DNA of 64,000 bases, from contig JABCZL010000013.1 of NCBI GenBank assembly GCA_013289685.1, positions 124,001 through 188,000 of the forward strand, in the 5' to 3' direction. This DNA is from Acidobacteriota bacterium. Lineage in GTDB: Bacteria; Acidobacteriota; Terriglobia; Terriglobales; Acidobacteriaceae. A program made the translations under genes and the position numbers. Positions 9,451 through 18,462 of the stretch are shown here, one piece after another (positions within the stretch are counted from its first letter, which is position 1; every line of letters starts with the position of its first letter). The notes beneath the pieces were generated by a model. That model worked only from the letters and a program-made list of their open reading frames with translations. It was not told the DNA's origin and made no database searches.

Positions 9451-10188
9451 ATGCCGAACGCTAGGCCCATCCCGCCCGCGGTTTGCCGTCGCAACCATCT
9501 CTCGCTCGTAAAACGCCCCGTCGCACCCGCCCCGGAAAACGGCAACGTCGCGCCTTCTCCGGTGCTACACTTTCTGACACTTCCGAATGTGCGGGGCAAG
9601 TTCTTGCAGTTTCAGACATTTGACGAACCCTATCTCAGCCGCTTGCGGTCCGGGGACTTCCGGACACAGGAGCATTTCTCCGCCTATTTCGGCGCGCTGA
9701 TCAAGATCAAGTTGGGCTCTCGCTTGAAGTCGCCAGAGGCCATCGAGGATGTTCGTCAGGAAACTTTTGCCCGTTTCTTTGTGGCCCTGCGCGACGGCAA
9801 GATTCATCAACCCGACCGCCTCGGATCGTTCGTCAACTCCATCTGCAACAACGTCCTGCTGGAGCACTACCGGGCGGCAACCCGCAACACCTCCCTCGAC
9901 GAAGAGGAAGAAAAGAACTTTCCCGCATTGAACGTCGATCTTTTGGGAGCGCTCAGCGCCCGGGAAAGAGAAAAGAAGGTCCGCGAGATCCTGCAAGAAC
10001 TTTCCGAGCGCGATCGCCGCCTGCTCCGCGAAGTTTTCCTCGAAGAGCGGGATAAGGATCAGGTTTGCCGTGATTTCGGCGTCGATCGCGAATATTTGCG
10101 CGTGCTCTTACACCGCGCCAAACAGGCATTTAAGTCATCGTATCTGAAGCAATCGGGAGAGAAACCCCCAGATTTTGCTCCTGCTTAA
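9451..10188 (+). CDS. Sigma-70 family RNA polymerase sigma factor
   Basis: The product is 245 residues from the ATG at 9451; in-frame TTG codons at 9424 and 9436 are possible but have no better ribosome site. Region 2 lies at about residues 55-145 (IEDVRQETFARFFVALRDG, LGSFVNSICNNVLLEHYR). Region 4 lies at about 175-230 (LSERDRRLLREVFLEERD, VCRDFGVDREYLRVLLHRAKQAF). An N-terminal proline-rich extension of about 40 residues precedes region 2. It is the first gene of an operon with a zinc-finger membrane protein, an unknown protein and a TPR-CHAT lipoprotein, so it probably controls this group. Its target promoter is unknown. Confidence 0.85.
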   Translation: MPNARPIPPAVCRRNHLSLVKRPVAPAPENGNVAPSPVLHFLTLPNVRGKFLQFQTFDEPYLSRLRSGDFRTQEHFSAYFGALIKIKLGSRLKSPEAIEDVRQETFARFFVALRDGKIHQPDRLGSFVNSICNNVLLEHYRAATRNTSLDEEEEKNFPALNVDLLGALSAREREKKVREILQELSERDRRLLREVFLEERDKDQVCRDFGVDREYLRVLLHRAKQAFKSSYLKQSGEKPPDFAPA

Positions 10189-10237
10189 GAACGTTGCCAT
10201 GCTGCAAGAGCGCTCACTAAGCGCAGGGGAAAAAACC

Positions 10238-10912
10238 ATGGACCACACAGCGGTGGTTCGAGAAAAAATGACGGAAAGATACCTGCTCAACGAGCTCGAT
10301 TCCGAGGTCCGGGACGAGTTCGAAGAGCACTACTTTGACTGCCCGGAATGCGCCCTGGACGTTGGCGCTGGCTCCCAGTTCGTGGAGCACAGCAAGCTTG
10401 TCCTGGCGGAGAGCTCCGAGCCAATTCCAGCCCGCGGGGCGGCGAGGCCGGACCCGGTTCCCCGCGGATGGTTTGCCTGGCTACGTCCGGCATTTGCCGC
10501 GCCTGCGTTGGCCCTTCTGCTAGCGGTGGCTGGGTATCAGAATCTGGTCACGTATCCAAGGCTACGATCCGAACTCAACCAGCCCCAGATTTTGCCCGCG
10601 GTTTCGGTCAACATGGGGACCTGGGGCAGCACGCCGACTGTCGTGCCGGAGGGCCAGGGACTCCTGCTGTTCGTGCGAATCCCGCCCGATGGAGCTTACC
10701 TGCGCTATACGGCCGATCTGCATAGCCCCAGCGGAAAGCTGGAAGGCTCTTTCACGATCACGCCCGCAGCCGGTCAGGATCAGTGGTCGGTAACGGTCCC
10801 AAGGATCACTCGGGAAGCCGGAACCTATACCTTGGCTGTACATGGCGTGACCGCGACTGGAGAGGTCAAAGACCTCCAGAGCACGTCCTTCCATCTACAA
10901 ATTCAGAGGTGA
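10238..10912 (+). CDS. Zinc-finger membrane protein, probable anti-sigma factor
   Basis: This 224-residue protein has an N-terminal zinc-finger of the anti-sigma (zf-HC2) type, H31-x3-C35-x2-C38, in the sequence EEHYFDCPEC. A single transmembrane helix follows at about 83-103, and then an extracytoplasmic beta-rich domain of about 120 residues (ending VTATGEVKDLQSTSFHLQI). The start is the ATG at 10238, with AGGGGA 7 nt upstream; earlier in-frame codons lack this site. It follows the sigma factor by 49 bp. Its topology suits a membrane anchor that holds the sigma factor and releases it when the outer domain senses a signal. This role is inferred. Confidence 0.8.
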   Translation: MDHTAVVREKMTERYLLNELDSEVRDEFEEHYFDCPECALDVGAGSQFVEHSKLVLAESSEPIPARGAARPDPVPRGWFAWLRPAFAAPALALLLAVAGYQNLVTYPRLRSELNQPQILPAVSVNMGTWGSTPTVVPEGQGLLLFVRIPPDGAYLRYTADLHSPSGKLEGSFTITPAAGQDQWSVTVPRITREAGTYTLAVHGVTATGEVKDLQSTSFHLQIQR

Positions 10913-10936
10913 GTTGCAACCCAGCGGAGGTACACT

Positions 10937-11848
10937 ATGGCCACTATGACGGAAGCACAAACAGCCAGCCCCGTGAAACCCTCCCACAAGTACCATGCCG
11001 AGGCCCACGTCCTCAGCGGGCACCTGCAACGCCCGATCGAGCAGAAAATCGAACGGCACGCGCCCGTCACCCTGCACGACCAGAGGGGAGGGCACCTCAC
11101 GCGCTTCACCGAAGATGTCAGCATTGAGGGTCTGATCACCTTCACTAAAGGCCAAACCCGCGTATCGGGAGCCCGAAGCCTGAAACATAATGGCTGGATC
11201 ACGCTCTCGACTTCGGTTCTGGAAGGCCTGAACGTTTTCGAAATCATTACCGCCGACCGCCTGGTGTCGCAGGTCTCCACCGATCACCCTTATGAGAACG
11301 GCCACGTCCCGCACGTGACCTTCCTGGGCACGCAATTCACCAACTTCCAGGTCGGCGGCTTCCCGGTTACGTTGACCCTCAATCTCGGCATTTGCGGAGA
11401 ACGCCGCCCCGCCAGCGGCCGATCTTACCTGCAGGATCCTGAATTCCTCGGCCGAGTGAAAGAGCAGACCGAAGTCATCGCCGGCGATCCCGAACTTCCC
11501 AAAGAGTTAAAGGATCAGTACGATAAGAAGCTTGTCTACATCAACGAGCTCATCAGTACTGCCGACTCGGAGTACCGAGGCTGCCACAAGTCCATCACAT
11601 GTTCCCTGGTCCAGAGCATCGGCGACATTCCGATTCCGGGCGTGCAGATCTTCGGCCACGTTCTGCTGATCCCGGAATTTGGCATGGTGTCGCTGGGCGA
11701 GATCGAAGTGGGCGAGACCGAGGGGGAAGACCCGAAAAAGCCGAACCCCTACTTCGAACTGACAGTCGTCAAGATGAAGCTGGGCTGCGTCGGTCACGGC
11801 GAGGCCTCCGCCGGTACAACCAAGGCCAACGGCCAAACAAAGCCCTAG
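10937..11848 (+). CDS. Conserved-looking protein of unknown function in the sigma/CHAT operon
   Basis: I do not recognise this 303-residue protein. It has no signal peptide and no obvious membrane segment. The N-terminal half is beta-rich (HAPVTLHDQRGGHLTRF, FTKGQTRVSGARSL, VTFLGTQFTNFQVGG). The middle is charged and helical (LGRVKEQTEVIAGDPELPKELKD), and a C-terminal part contains two close cysteines (GCHKSITC). The last 20 residues are low complexity. It starts 24 bp after the anti-sigma candidate with AGCGGAGG upstream, and its stop overlaps the next gene start in TAGTG. This tight packing says it acts with the CHAT protein, perhaps as its cytoplasmic substrate or adaptor; that role is speculation. 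Confidence 0.7.
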   Translation: MATMTEAQTASPVKPSHKYHAEAHVLSGHLQRPIEQKIERHAPVTLHDQRGGHLTRFTEDVSIEGLITFTKGQTRVSGARSLKHNGWITLSTSVLEGLNVFEIITADRLVSQVSTDHPYENGHVPHVTFLGTQFTNFQVGGFPVTLTLNLGICGERRPASGRSYLQDPEFLGRVKEQTEVIAGDPELPKELKDQYDKKLVYINELISTADSEYRGCHKSITCSLVQSIGDIPIPGVQIFGHVLLIPEFGMVSLGEIEVGETEGEDPKKPNPYFELTVVKMKLGCVGHGEASAGTTKANGQTKP

Positions 11849-14355
11849 TGTTGCTCCTGGCTTTAGCCGGATGCCTGAGCTGTCATAACGCGGCAGACCC
11901 GCAGACTCTGTACGAAAGTGCTGAAGCGACTTTTGTTCACGGGGACCTCGCGGCCAGCCAGCGGCAAGCGGAGCAGGGCTACCAGCGGTTTCGGAGCTCA
12001 AACCCTGAATGGGCCTGGAAATTTAGAACCCTCGAGGCGGAGGTGCTGCTCTGGCGCGGGATGTATCCGCAGGTGTTACCGCTCCTCAGGTCCGAGCCCG
12101 CCCGCCCGCTCGGCAGAACGTCAACCATCGAGGTTCTAGCTCTTGAGGCCACTGCTAATGCCCGCATGCACGAATATTCGGAAGCGGCCAAAGAGCTTAA
12201 AGAGGCGGACCAGTTCTGCGTGGAGCCCCCGGACAATGCGTGTGGCAGTGTCATGCGCGCGCACGGAGTGCTCGCCAACCAGCGCGGGGAGTCTGAGGAG
12301 GCTCACAGATTCTTCCAGCAGAGCCTCTCCTTCGCGCGGGCTCATGGCAACGGCCTCCTGGAAGTGACGGCCCTCCTTAATCTTGGAGCTGTCTCGCTAA
12401 AGAACGAGCATTTTGATGAGGCGATCGACTGGTCCGATGCTGCATACCATGCAGCCGAAACCCTGGGGGCCGCCGACCTCGCGCAGAACGCCCTCGGCAA
12501 CCTCGGTTGGGCTTACTTCAATGTGGGCGACTCCGAAAAATCATTGGACCTCTCGCTTGACGCGGAGAAGCGCGCCATTCAAGTCAGCGATGTCATCGAC
12601 CAACTCTCCTGGACCATCAACGCTGGATACGTATACGACCAGTTGCATGATTTCCCGCGCGCCAAGCAGTCGTACCTGAAGGCATTAGACCTCGCCAAAA
12701 ACTCTAAAGGTCAGGAAGATATCTACAATGCCCTGCGGGCGTTGGCCCTGGTGTGCGTCGAGAACGGCGAAGTGGAAGAAGCCCGCAAGTATTCCGACGA
12801 CGCGATTAAGATTGCCCAGGCCGACAACAATCGGCTCGACGAACTTTACCCGCTCCTGGTCACGGGACTGATTGCAGCACGGTCCGGCGACGGCGCGGAA
12901 GCGGAGCGCATATTCCGTGAGGTCGAGCGCGATCAGCACGGTAATGCCTCGCTGAAGTGGCGAGCCGAGCACGCTCTGGCGCGGCTCTACGAGGACGAAA
13001 AACGCATGAATGATGCCGATCAAGAATATCGCGCAGCCTTGGCAACCCTCGAACAGGCCCGCTCGTCACTGCAGCGCAACGACTCGCGGCTGCCGTTTTC
13101 GAACCATGCGTCCCGTATTTACGATGACTACATCCGTTTTCTGGTCGCGCAAGGAAAAACGGACGAAGCCCTCCGCCGCGCCGACCACAACCGTGCTCGA
13201 ACGCTTTCCGAGGGCCTGGGCCTGCTAACCAAGGGATCTCCTAACGAAAGCCACGCCGGACCTCCCTCTCTCCATCCTGGCGAGCTTTCCCGTCAAGCCA
13301 AGGGTGTGCTTCTTTTCTACTGGCTGGGAGAGAAGCAGTCGTACCTGTGGGCGATCACTCCTCAAACGACCAGCCTGTTTCCCCTGCCTCCCGGCGCCGA
13401 CATCGATTCGATGGTGCAGCGCTATCGCTCGGCGCTCAACGGCCCCCAAAACGTTCTTGAATCCAGCGAAGATGGACGCGCTCTCTATCGCACGCTCATC
13501 GCGCCCGCGAAAGCGTTACTCCCGAACAACGCCAAGGTCTTCATCATTCCCGACGGCAGCCTGAACAATCTGAACTTCGAGACCCTGATCGTCGCCGACC
13601 CCAAGCCCCATTACTGGATCGACGATGCCGAAGTTGCCGACGCCAGCTCGCTGCGCGTGCTCGCCGCGTCCTTCATCCCTGGAAACGCTAGAAACGCCAG
13701 AAACGCTGGGAACGCCGCCAGTGCCCACAAAACGAATCCCGCCCGCAGCCTGCTTCTCATCGGCGACAGCGTCGCTCCCAGCAAGGAATACCGAGAGCTG
13801 CCGCGGGCTGGCCAGCAAATGGCGAATGTTGCCAAACACTTCCCCGCAACGCAAGAACAGGTTTATCAGCGAGACCAGGCGACCCCGGCTGCGTACCTGG
13901 CCAGTGATCCCGGAAAGTTTTCGCACATTCATTTTGTCGCCCATGGCATTTCTAGCCGCCTCAGTCCGCTCGACTCCGCAATCGTACTTTCCCAAGGCGC
14001 CAACCAGACCGACTCCTTCAAGCTCTATGCTCGCGACATTGTTCAGCACCGCTTGCAGGCCGACCTGGTAACGATCTCCGCGTGTTACGGCGCAGGGGAA
14101 CGTGCCTACTCCGGCGAAGGTTTAGTCGGACTCGCATGGGCTTTCCTCCGAGCCGGCGCCCACAACGTAATCGCGGGCCTCTGGGAAGTGACCGACGCAT
14201 CCACCGAACAACTGATGGATCGTTTCTATGACGAACTGGATAAGGGGTCCAGTCCGGACGCGGCTCTCCGCGCCGCCAAGCTCTCGTTGCTCCACGGCAG
14301 CGTGTTCCACAATCCTTTTTACTGGGCGCCGTTTCAGCTCTACACCGGATCGTGA
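11848..14355 (+). CDS. TPR-CHAT domain lipoprotein (caspase-like protease)
   Basis: This protein of about 835 residues starts at a GTG that overlaps the previous stop by one base (TAGTG). The first residues read MLLLALAGC, a lipobox (LAGC), although the usual basic N-terminus is missing. TPR-like helical hairpins fill about residues 20-480 (for example ALNLGAVSLKNEHFDEAIDWS and LGNLGWAYFNVGDSEKS). A CHAT domain occupies about 500-835, with the catalytic dyad His699 in HFVAHG and Cys746 in TISACYGAGE, followed by the usual GEGLVGLAWAFLRAGA. A short Asn-Ala-Arg-rich repeat interrupts the linker near 13680. CHAT proteins are caspase/separase-like cysteine proteases. Here the TPR region probably senses a partner outside the cytoplasm. 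Confidence 0.88.
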   Translation: MLLLALAGCLSCHNAADPQTLYESAEATFVHGDLAASQRQAEQGYQRFRSSNPEWAWKFRTLEAEVLLWRGMYPQVLPLLRSEPARPLGRTSTIEVLALEATANARMHEYSEAAKELKEADQFCVEPPDNACGSVMRAHGVLANQRGESEEAHRFFQQSLSFARAHGNGLLEVTALLNLGAVSLKNEHFDEAIDWSDAAYHAAETLGAADLAQNALGNLGWAYFNVGDSEKSLDLSLDAEKRAIQVSDVIDQLSWTINAGYVYDQLHDFPRAKQSYLKALDLAKNSKGQEDIYNALRALALVCVENGEVEEARKYSDDAIKIAQADNNRLDELYPLLVTGLIAARSGDGAEAERIFREVERDQHGNASLKWRAEHALARLYEDEKRMNDADQEYRAALATLEQARSSLQRNDSRLPFSNHASRIYDDYIRFLVAQGKTDEALRRADHNRARTLSEGLGLLTKGSPNESHAGPPSLHPGELSRQAKGVLLFYWLGEKQSYLWAITPQTTSLFPLPPGADIDSMVQRYRSALNGPQNVLESSEDGRALYRTLIAPAKALLPNNAKVFIIPDGSLNNLNFETLIVADPKPHYWIDDAEVADASSLRVLAASFIPGNARNARNAGNAASAHKTNPARSLLLIGDSVAPSKEYRELPRAGQQMANVAKHFPATQEQVYQRDQATPAAYLASDPGKFSHIHFVAHGISSRLSPLDSAIVLSQGANQTDSFKLYARDIVQHRLQADLVTISACYGAGERAYSGEGLVGLAWAFLRAGAHNVIAGLWEVTDASTEQLMDRFYDELDKGSSPDAALRAAKLSLLHGSVFHNPFYWAPFQLYTGS

Positions 14356-14365
14356 CGCCGATCGT

Positions 14366-15493
14366 TTATTCGGTGGTGTAGTTAATCTCCATGCGCCGAA
14401 CCTGCAAACTCGATGCATAGAGCGCGATGCACGCGACAATCAGGATGCCCAGCACGGCGACCGGGGCCGAAACCGGATCGGAGTTAGAAACCAGCAGCGC
14501 CACCACTGGCGACATCCCCGGCGGACTTGGGATATCCACCGGGCACAGCGACTTGAGGTAATAGATCACGCTGAACTGCTTGAGCACCGCCGGCAAGAAA
14601 GGATTGATCCATTCCCAGAGCAAGATCGCCGCCGCCGGCAGAATCGGATTCCGGAACATCATCCCCGCCACCAGAAAAAATGCTCCGTACCCAACGCAGG
14701 CCAGCACCGTCACTCCCACGTACACCGCGGCATGCTCCAGGCCGTGATTGTGATAGAGATAGACATCTCGCGCCCCCGGAGTGAAGTGCCACAGAAACGC
14801 AACGGTTTGGAGCACTTCGCTGGTAACAAAAATCACGCATGTTGCCAGCAAGCCGGTCAGGAATTTCCCCGCCATCAGCACTTCGCGCCGGATCGGCGCA
14901 AGAAAATAGAAATGCAGGCTCCGGTCCAGGATTTCGCCACGAAACAGATTCATGAAGATTCCCAGGCACCCGAAAAAAATCGCCAGCCGCAGAAAAAAGA
15001 ACTGGAACACCTCGGCAAACATAATCGAATCCTGCCCCGGGTTGGAACCTTCCTGAATATTAATGCTCTCGACCTCGCCGTTGACCAGGCCTACAAACAG
15101 ATCGTTCTGACCATCGGAGTAGTGATAGTTCTCGTGAGACACTTCCACGGTCGAGCCCGGCCCGGTCGTTCCGTCGCCAGTTGGTCGACGGTCAGTCCAA
15201 TGAAACCGGATCGGTGGCTTTCCCAGGATTGCAATCACTTCCTCCTGCGTCATGCCCGACTTCACCGCCAGCAAATCCTGGTACGTCAGCCTCTTCTCGC
15301 CCTGCCGCACCACGCTCATCCGATGGTTCTGCTCGCTCGCGGTCGCCACCGCGTACGCCATGAAAATGAGCACCGGTAGCGCGGCCACCAGATAAATCCA
15401 CAGACCCCGCTTGGCGAAAAACGTCTTCCTCATCTCCAGCCGGACCACGGCCCTGATCTGCGCCCACCAGACGCTCATCATCTCTCGGGTCAT
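14366..15493 (-). CDS. ABC-2 type transporter permease with BamE-like periplasmic insertion
   Basis: This 375-residue permease has a first transmembrane helix at about 28-52. A soluble stretch of about 100 residues (about 65-160) follows, then five further helices. The inserted stretch has the hallmarks of the SmpA/OmlA (BamE) fold: [21 protein letters not shown], then NYHYSDG and [13 protein letters not shown] fold of this type is usually found in outer-membrane assembly lipoproteins. The start overlaps the stop of the ATPase gene by four bases (ATGA), so the pair is coupled. Its last residues are followed within 12 bp by the convergent end of the CHAT gene. Confidence 0.85.
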   Translation of the reverse strand: MTREMMSVWWAQIRAVVRLEMRKTFFAKRGLWIYLVAALPVLIFMAYAVATASEQNHRMSVVRQGEKRLTYQDLLAVKSGMTQEEVIAILGKPPIRFHWTDRRPTGDGTTGPGSTVEVSHENYHYSDGQNDLFVGLVNGEVESINIQEGSNPGQDSIMFAEVFQFFFLRLAIFFGCLGIFMNLFRGEILDRSLHFYFLAPIRREVLMAGKFLTGLLATCVIFVTSEVLQTVAFLWHFTPGARDVYLYHNHGLEHAAVYVGVTVLACVGYGAFFLVAGMMFRNPILPAAAILLWEWINPFLPAVLKQFSVIYYLKSLCPVDIPSPPGMSPVVALLVSNSDPVSAPVAVLGILIVACIALYASSLQVRRMEINYTTE

Positions 15494-16428
15494 CGCACTG
15501 CCTCTTCATTCCCGATCAAATATTCGTAAACGGAGAGGACATCGTCGTCCGCCGGAGCAACCGATTCAATGTCGATCCCATTCATCGCCAGCTCGTTCAA
15601 CGCGAGATAGAAGCGATCCGTATCCCGCGTTTTCAGCAGCAGACCACGCTCGTCCTTGTGGATGGAAACTTCGATCGTCAGTTCCTCCTCCAGCATCTTC
15701 GCGGCAAGTTCCCGCGGCCGGCTGCAGCGAATCAAAATCTGCGTCGGATGATCTTGAATCTCGCCCCGCACCGTCGAGATCTGGCCCTCCGCCACCACAT
15801 AGCCGTTACTGAGCAAAATGACCTGATCGGAGATGACATCGACTTCGTGCAGGATGTGGCTCGAAATGATCACATAGCATCCCTGCGCCGCCGACGCGCG
15901 GAACAGCGCAATCATTTCCGACCGAGCCAGCGGATCCAACCCGTTCAGCGGCTCGTCGAGCACCAGCACTTTCGGATCGTGCGCCAGCGCCTGCGCCAGC
16001 CTGATTCGCTGCCGCATTCCTTTGCTGTACCCGGCGATGTTTCGCTTCGCCGCATCGACCAGGTTCACCCGCTCAATTACCCGCCAGGCCATCTGCTCGG
16101 CAGTCTGCGCATCCCGGCCCGACAGCCGCAGATACGAATAAATAAACTGAAATCCCGTCAGTCCCTTCGGGAACGCGTCAAACTGCGTGGAGTAGCCAAG
16201 AATCCTGAACAGATTTTCGGGATCGTCAGTCCTATAGTCGAGCACCTGAACCCGCCCGCGCGAGGGTTTCACCAGCCCCGTCATCAGGTTCATGAGCGTA
16301 GTCTTGCCCGAGCCGTTCGGACCCACAAGACTCGTTATGCCCGGAGGAATTGAGAGATTCACCCGGTTCACTCCCAGAATCTCACCGTAAAACTTCGACA
16401 CGTCCGCGAAAACAATGCGATCGCTCAC
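15490..16428 (-). CDS. ABC transporter ATP-binding protein (ABC-2 export type)
   Basis: This 312-residue ATPase contains a Walker [10 protein letters not shown] near residues 37-45, the signature region SKGMRQR near 138, Walker [11 protein letters not shown] near 158-167 and a switch histidine in SSHILHE. A C-terminal domain of about 90 residues follows, as in drug and lipid exporters of the ABC-2 class. It is coupled by a 4-base overlap to the permease at 14366-15493 and sits 10 bp after the other permease. It should energise one or both permeases; the substrate is unknown. Confidence 0.92.
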   Translation of the reverse strand: MSDRIVFADVSKFYGEILGVNRVNLSIPPGITSLVGPNGSGKTTLMNLMTGLVKPSRGRVQVLDYRTDDPENLFRILGYSTQFDAFPKGLTGFQFIYSYLRLSGRDAQTAEQMAWRVIERVNLVDAAKRNIAGYSKGMRQRIRLAQALAHDPKVLVLDEPLNGLDPLARSEMIALFRASAAQGCYVIISSHILHEVDVISDQVILLSNGYVVAEGQISTVRGEIQDHPTQILIRCSRPRELAAKMLEEELTIEVSIHKDERGLLLKTRDTDRFYLALNELAMNGIDIESVAPADDDVLSVYEYLIGNEEAVR

Positions 16429-16438
16429 TTGGTCACGC

Positions 16439-17296
16439 TCACTTGATCACCTCATAGGCGCGCACCTTCCGCATGAGCAGCCCGAGGCAAATCGTGCAGT
16501 AGACGAGCAGTGCGATCCACGCCTGAGCGACCGGGATCGCGTGGTCCGCATCCACCTGGAACATCGCATTCCACACCGTTTTCATGAGGTAGAAAATGTC
16601 GAAGAAATGGCCTGATTCGGTTCTCATTACGCCGTTAATCGCAAGGGCGAAGCCGCCTCCGAAGAACATCACGCCCAGCAGCAAAGCGCCCGCGACAATT
16701 CTCCACTTCACCCACGCCGAAAGCGCCATCGCGAGCAGAGACAAGATCGCGATCCAGATCAGAGACGAAATCACCAGGCTGCCCGCAATCCAAAGGTTGC
16801 TCCACGCCCAACTCGGCCCCGCCAGACTGGCCTGCATGATGAAGAGAACCAAGCCCGGCACCCATGTGATTTGCGAAAGCAGGATGGCCAGCACCGACGA
16901 CTTGCCCAGCACGTACTCCACTCGCGAGAACGGACGGCAGAAGTACAAGGGCAGCGCGCCGTTGGCCAGATCCGGCGAAATCAACCCCGGCCCCGTGAAT
17001 GCCGTCAAAAGAAACGCAAGCACTCCCTGGACCCACATGAAAGTGTAAAAAAACTTGTTGTCAATCGAGAGCACGCCGGTGGGGAGTCCCAATTGCTGCA
17101 GAAAGCTCGCGCTGTGCGCCAGATAGATCATGCACAGACATATCAGCGGCCAGAAAAAGCAGATCACAAACAACGCAGTCAGAAACTTCGAGCGGAACAG
17201 GTTGCGTCGCGAGTAACGGAACAGAACAAACCACCGCGACCACGTCGCGGTCAGCCCCCCCGAGTACGGCTTGTAGTTACGCCGGTAAACTGCCAT
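16439..17296 (-). CDS. ABC-2 type transporter permease
   Basis: This 285-residue integral membrane protein has about six hydrophobic segments: [21 protein letters not shown], then [25 protein letters not shown] with the amphipathic gate helix typical of ABC-2 permeases, and four more. The motif [19 protein letters not shown] matches the conserved cytoplasmic loop of this class. It lies between two ATPase genes on the minus strand, 10 bp before the one at 15490-16428 and 188 bp after the one at 17485-18462. The longer gap holds a dispersed repeat, so this gene may have partly separate expression. Confidence 0.88.
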   Translation of the reverse strand: MAVYRRNYKPYSGGLTATWSRWFVLFRYSRRNLFRSKFLTALFVICFFWPLICLCMIYLAHSASFLQQLGLPTGVLSIDNKFFYTFMWVQGVLAFLLTAFTGPGLISPDLANGALPLYFCRPFSRVEYVLGKSSVLAILLSQITWVPGLVLFIMQASLAGPSWAWSNLWIAGSLVISSLIWIAILSLLAMALSAWVKWRIVAGALLLGVMFFGGGFALAINGVMRTESGHFFDIFYLMKTVWNAMFQVDADHAIPVAQAWIALLVYCTICLGLLMRKVRAYEVIK

Positions 17297-17390
17297 TCGT
17301 GCTCTCCTGGCCTGGCTTTAAGCTCTGCACGTCAACTGCCCGCTGTCAGCTCTTAGCTCTTAGGGAATCTCTGATTAAAGCTCCTACTTT

Positions 17391-17452
17391 GTCATCCCGA
17401 GCGGAGCATAATTGCCGTTTTTCGGCAATTCTGCGGAGCCGAGGGACCTTGT
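17391..17452 (-). repeat. Dispersed GTCATCCCGAG-type repeat with hairpin
   Basis: The segment starts GTCATCCCGAGCGGAGC and contains a perfect 8-bp stem (AATTGCCG at 17410-17417, CGGCAATT at 17423-17430) around a T5 loop, then GCGGAGCCGAGGGACC. Related sequences lie at 29364-29412 and, in opposite orientation, at 37191-37224. It interrupts the ABC operon between the first ATPase and the following permease and could modulate read-through. Confidence 0.6.
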
Positions 17453-17484
17453 GTTTTTCTCTACGATCCCTGATCGGAGTTTCC

Positions 17485-18462
17485 TTAGCTCTCCATGGCC
17501 TTCAGAAAAATATCTTCCAGCGTGTCCCGCCGGAAATTCATGCGCCGGATGCGTACCTGCCGCTCCGCCGCCAGCCGGTAGATGTCGCGCGTCTCCACTC
17601 CATCCGCCAGAATCATCTTCATGCGATTCGCCGTCACGGCGCACTCGCACCCGAGTTTCTCGATTGCCTCGGTAAAATCGCCGTTCGCACCGTAAGTCTC
17701 CAGTTCCAGGAATCGCTTATTGGCTCGGCGCTCTTCATCCAGATTCGAATAATGCGCGATCCGCCCCTGTTTCAGGATCAGAACCTCGTCGCAGGTGTCC
17801 TCCACATCGCGCAGCAGATGCGAGCACAGTACAATCCGCATCTCCTTGCCGTCTCGAATGTCCTTGATCATGCGGATCATTCGCTGCCGCGCCGAAGGAT
17901 CCAACCCATTCGTCGGCTCGTCGAGTATCAGGAGTTTCGGCCCATGCACGATCGCCTGTGCCAGCTTCGCCAGCTGTTTCATGCCCAGCGAGTACGTTCC
18001 CAGCGGCCGGTAACGCGCCTCGGCCAGCCCAACATAGAACAGCGCCTCATGCGCCCGTTCCAGCGCCATCTCCGAAGGCAAGCCCGAAAGTTCCCCCATC
18101 ATCTGGACAAACGAAACCGCGCTCATCTTCGAAATGAACGCGTCATTCTCCGGCATGTAGCCGACCAGGCCGCGAATTTTCCGGATTTCCGTTCCAACGT
18201 CGTACCCGAACACCCGCGCCGATCCCGCAGAAGACTTATAGAAGCCAAGCAGGGTATTGATCAGCGTGGATTTGCCCGCGCCGTTTGGACCCAGCAGTCC
18301 AATCGAACGTCCGCGCAGGGAAGCGGTCATACCGCACAGGATCTCCCGGTTGCCAAACCGCACCGAAAGTCCCTGCATCTCGACCAACGGCGCAAGCGGA
18401 ACAACAGGCGGCGTTTGCTCACTCTCGCCGCTTGCTGCTCCGCGTTGTGCCGTCGTACTCAC
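17485..18462 (-). CDS. ABC transporter ATP-binding protein
   Basis: This 325-residue ATPase has Walker [10 protein letters not shown] near residues 56-64, the signature loop YSLGMKQ near 157, Walker [13 protein letters not shown] near 176-187 and the switch region CSHLLRD. An N-terminal extension of about 25 residues precedes the domain. The start is a GTG whose bases overlap the TGA stop of the FecR-like gene (GTGA). This couples its translation to that gene and links the transporter to the sigma-led operon. It probably works with the permease at 16439-17296. Confidence 0.92.
   Translation of the reverse strand: MSTTAQRGAASGESEQTPPVVPLAPLVEMQGLSVRFGNREILCGMTASLRGRSIGLLGPNGAGKSTLINTLLGFYKSSAGSARVFGYDVGTEIRKIRGLVGYMPENDAFISKMSAVSFVQMMGELSGLPSEMALERAHEALFYVGLAEARYRPLGTYSLGMKQLAKLAQAIVHGPKLLILDEPTNGLDPSARQRMIRMIKDIRDGKEMRIVLCSHLLRDVEDTCDEVLILKQGRIAHYSNLDEERRANKRFLELETYGANGDFTEAIEKLGCECAVTANRMKMILADGVETRDIYRLAAERQVRIRRMNFRRDTLEDIFLKAMES

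Noticed and set aside
11599..11847. CHAT protein starting at an ATG at 11599.
   Set aside because: It would overlap the preceding gene by 83 codons and place the hydrophobic lipoprotein segment in the middle of an unlikely arginine-rich stretch.
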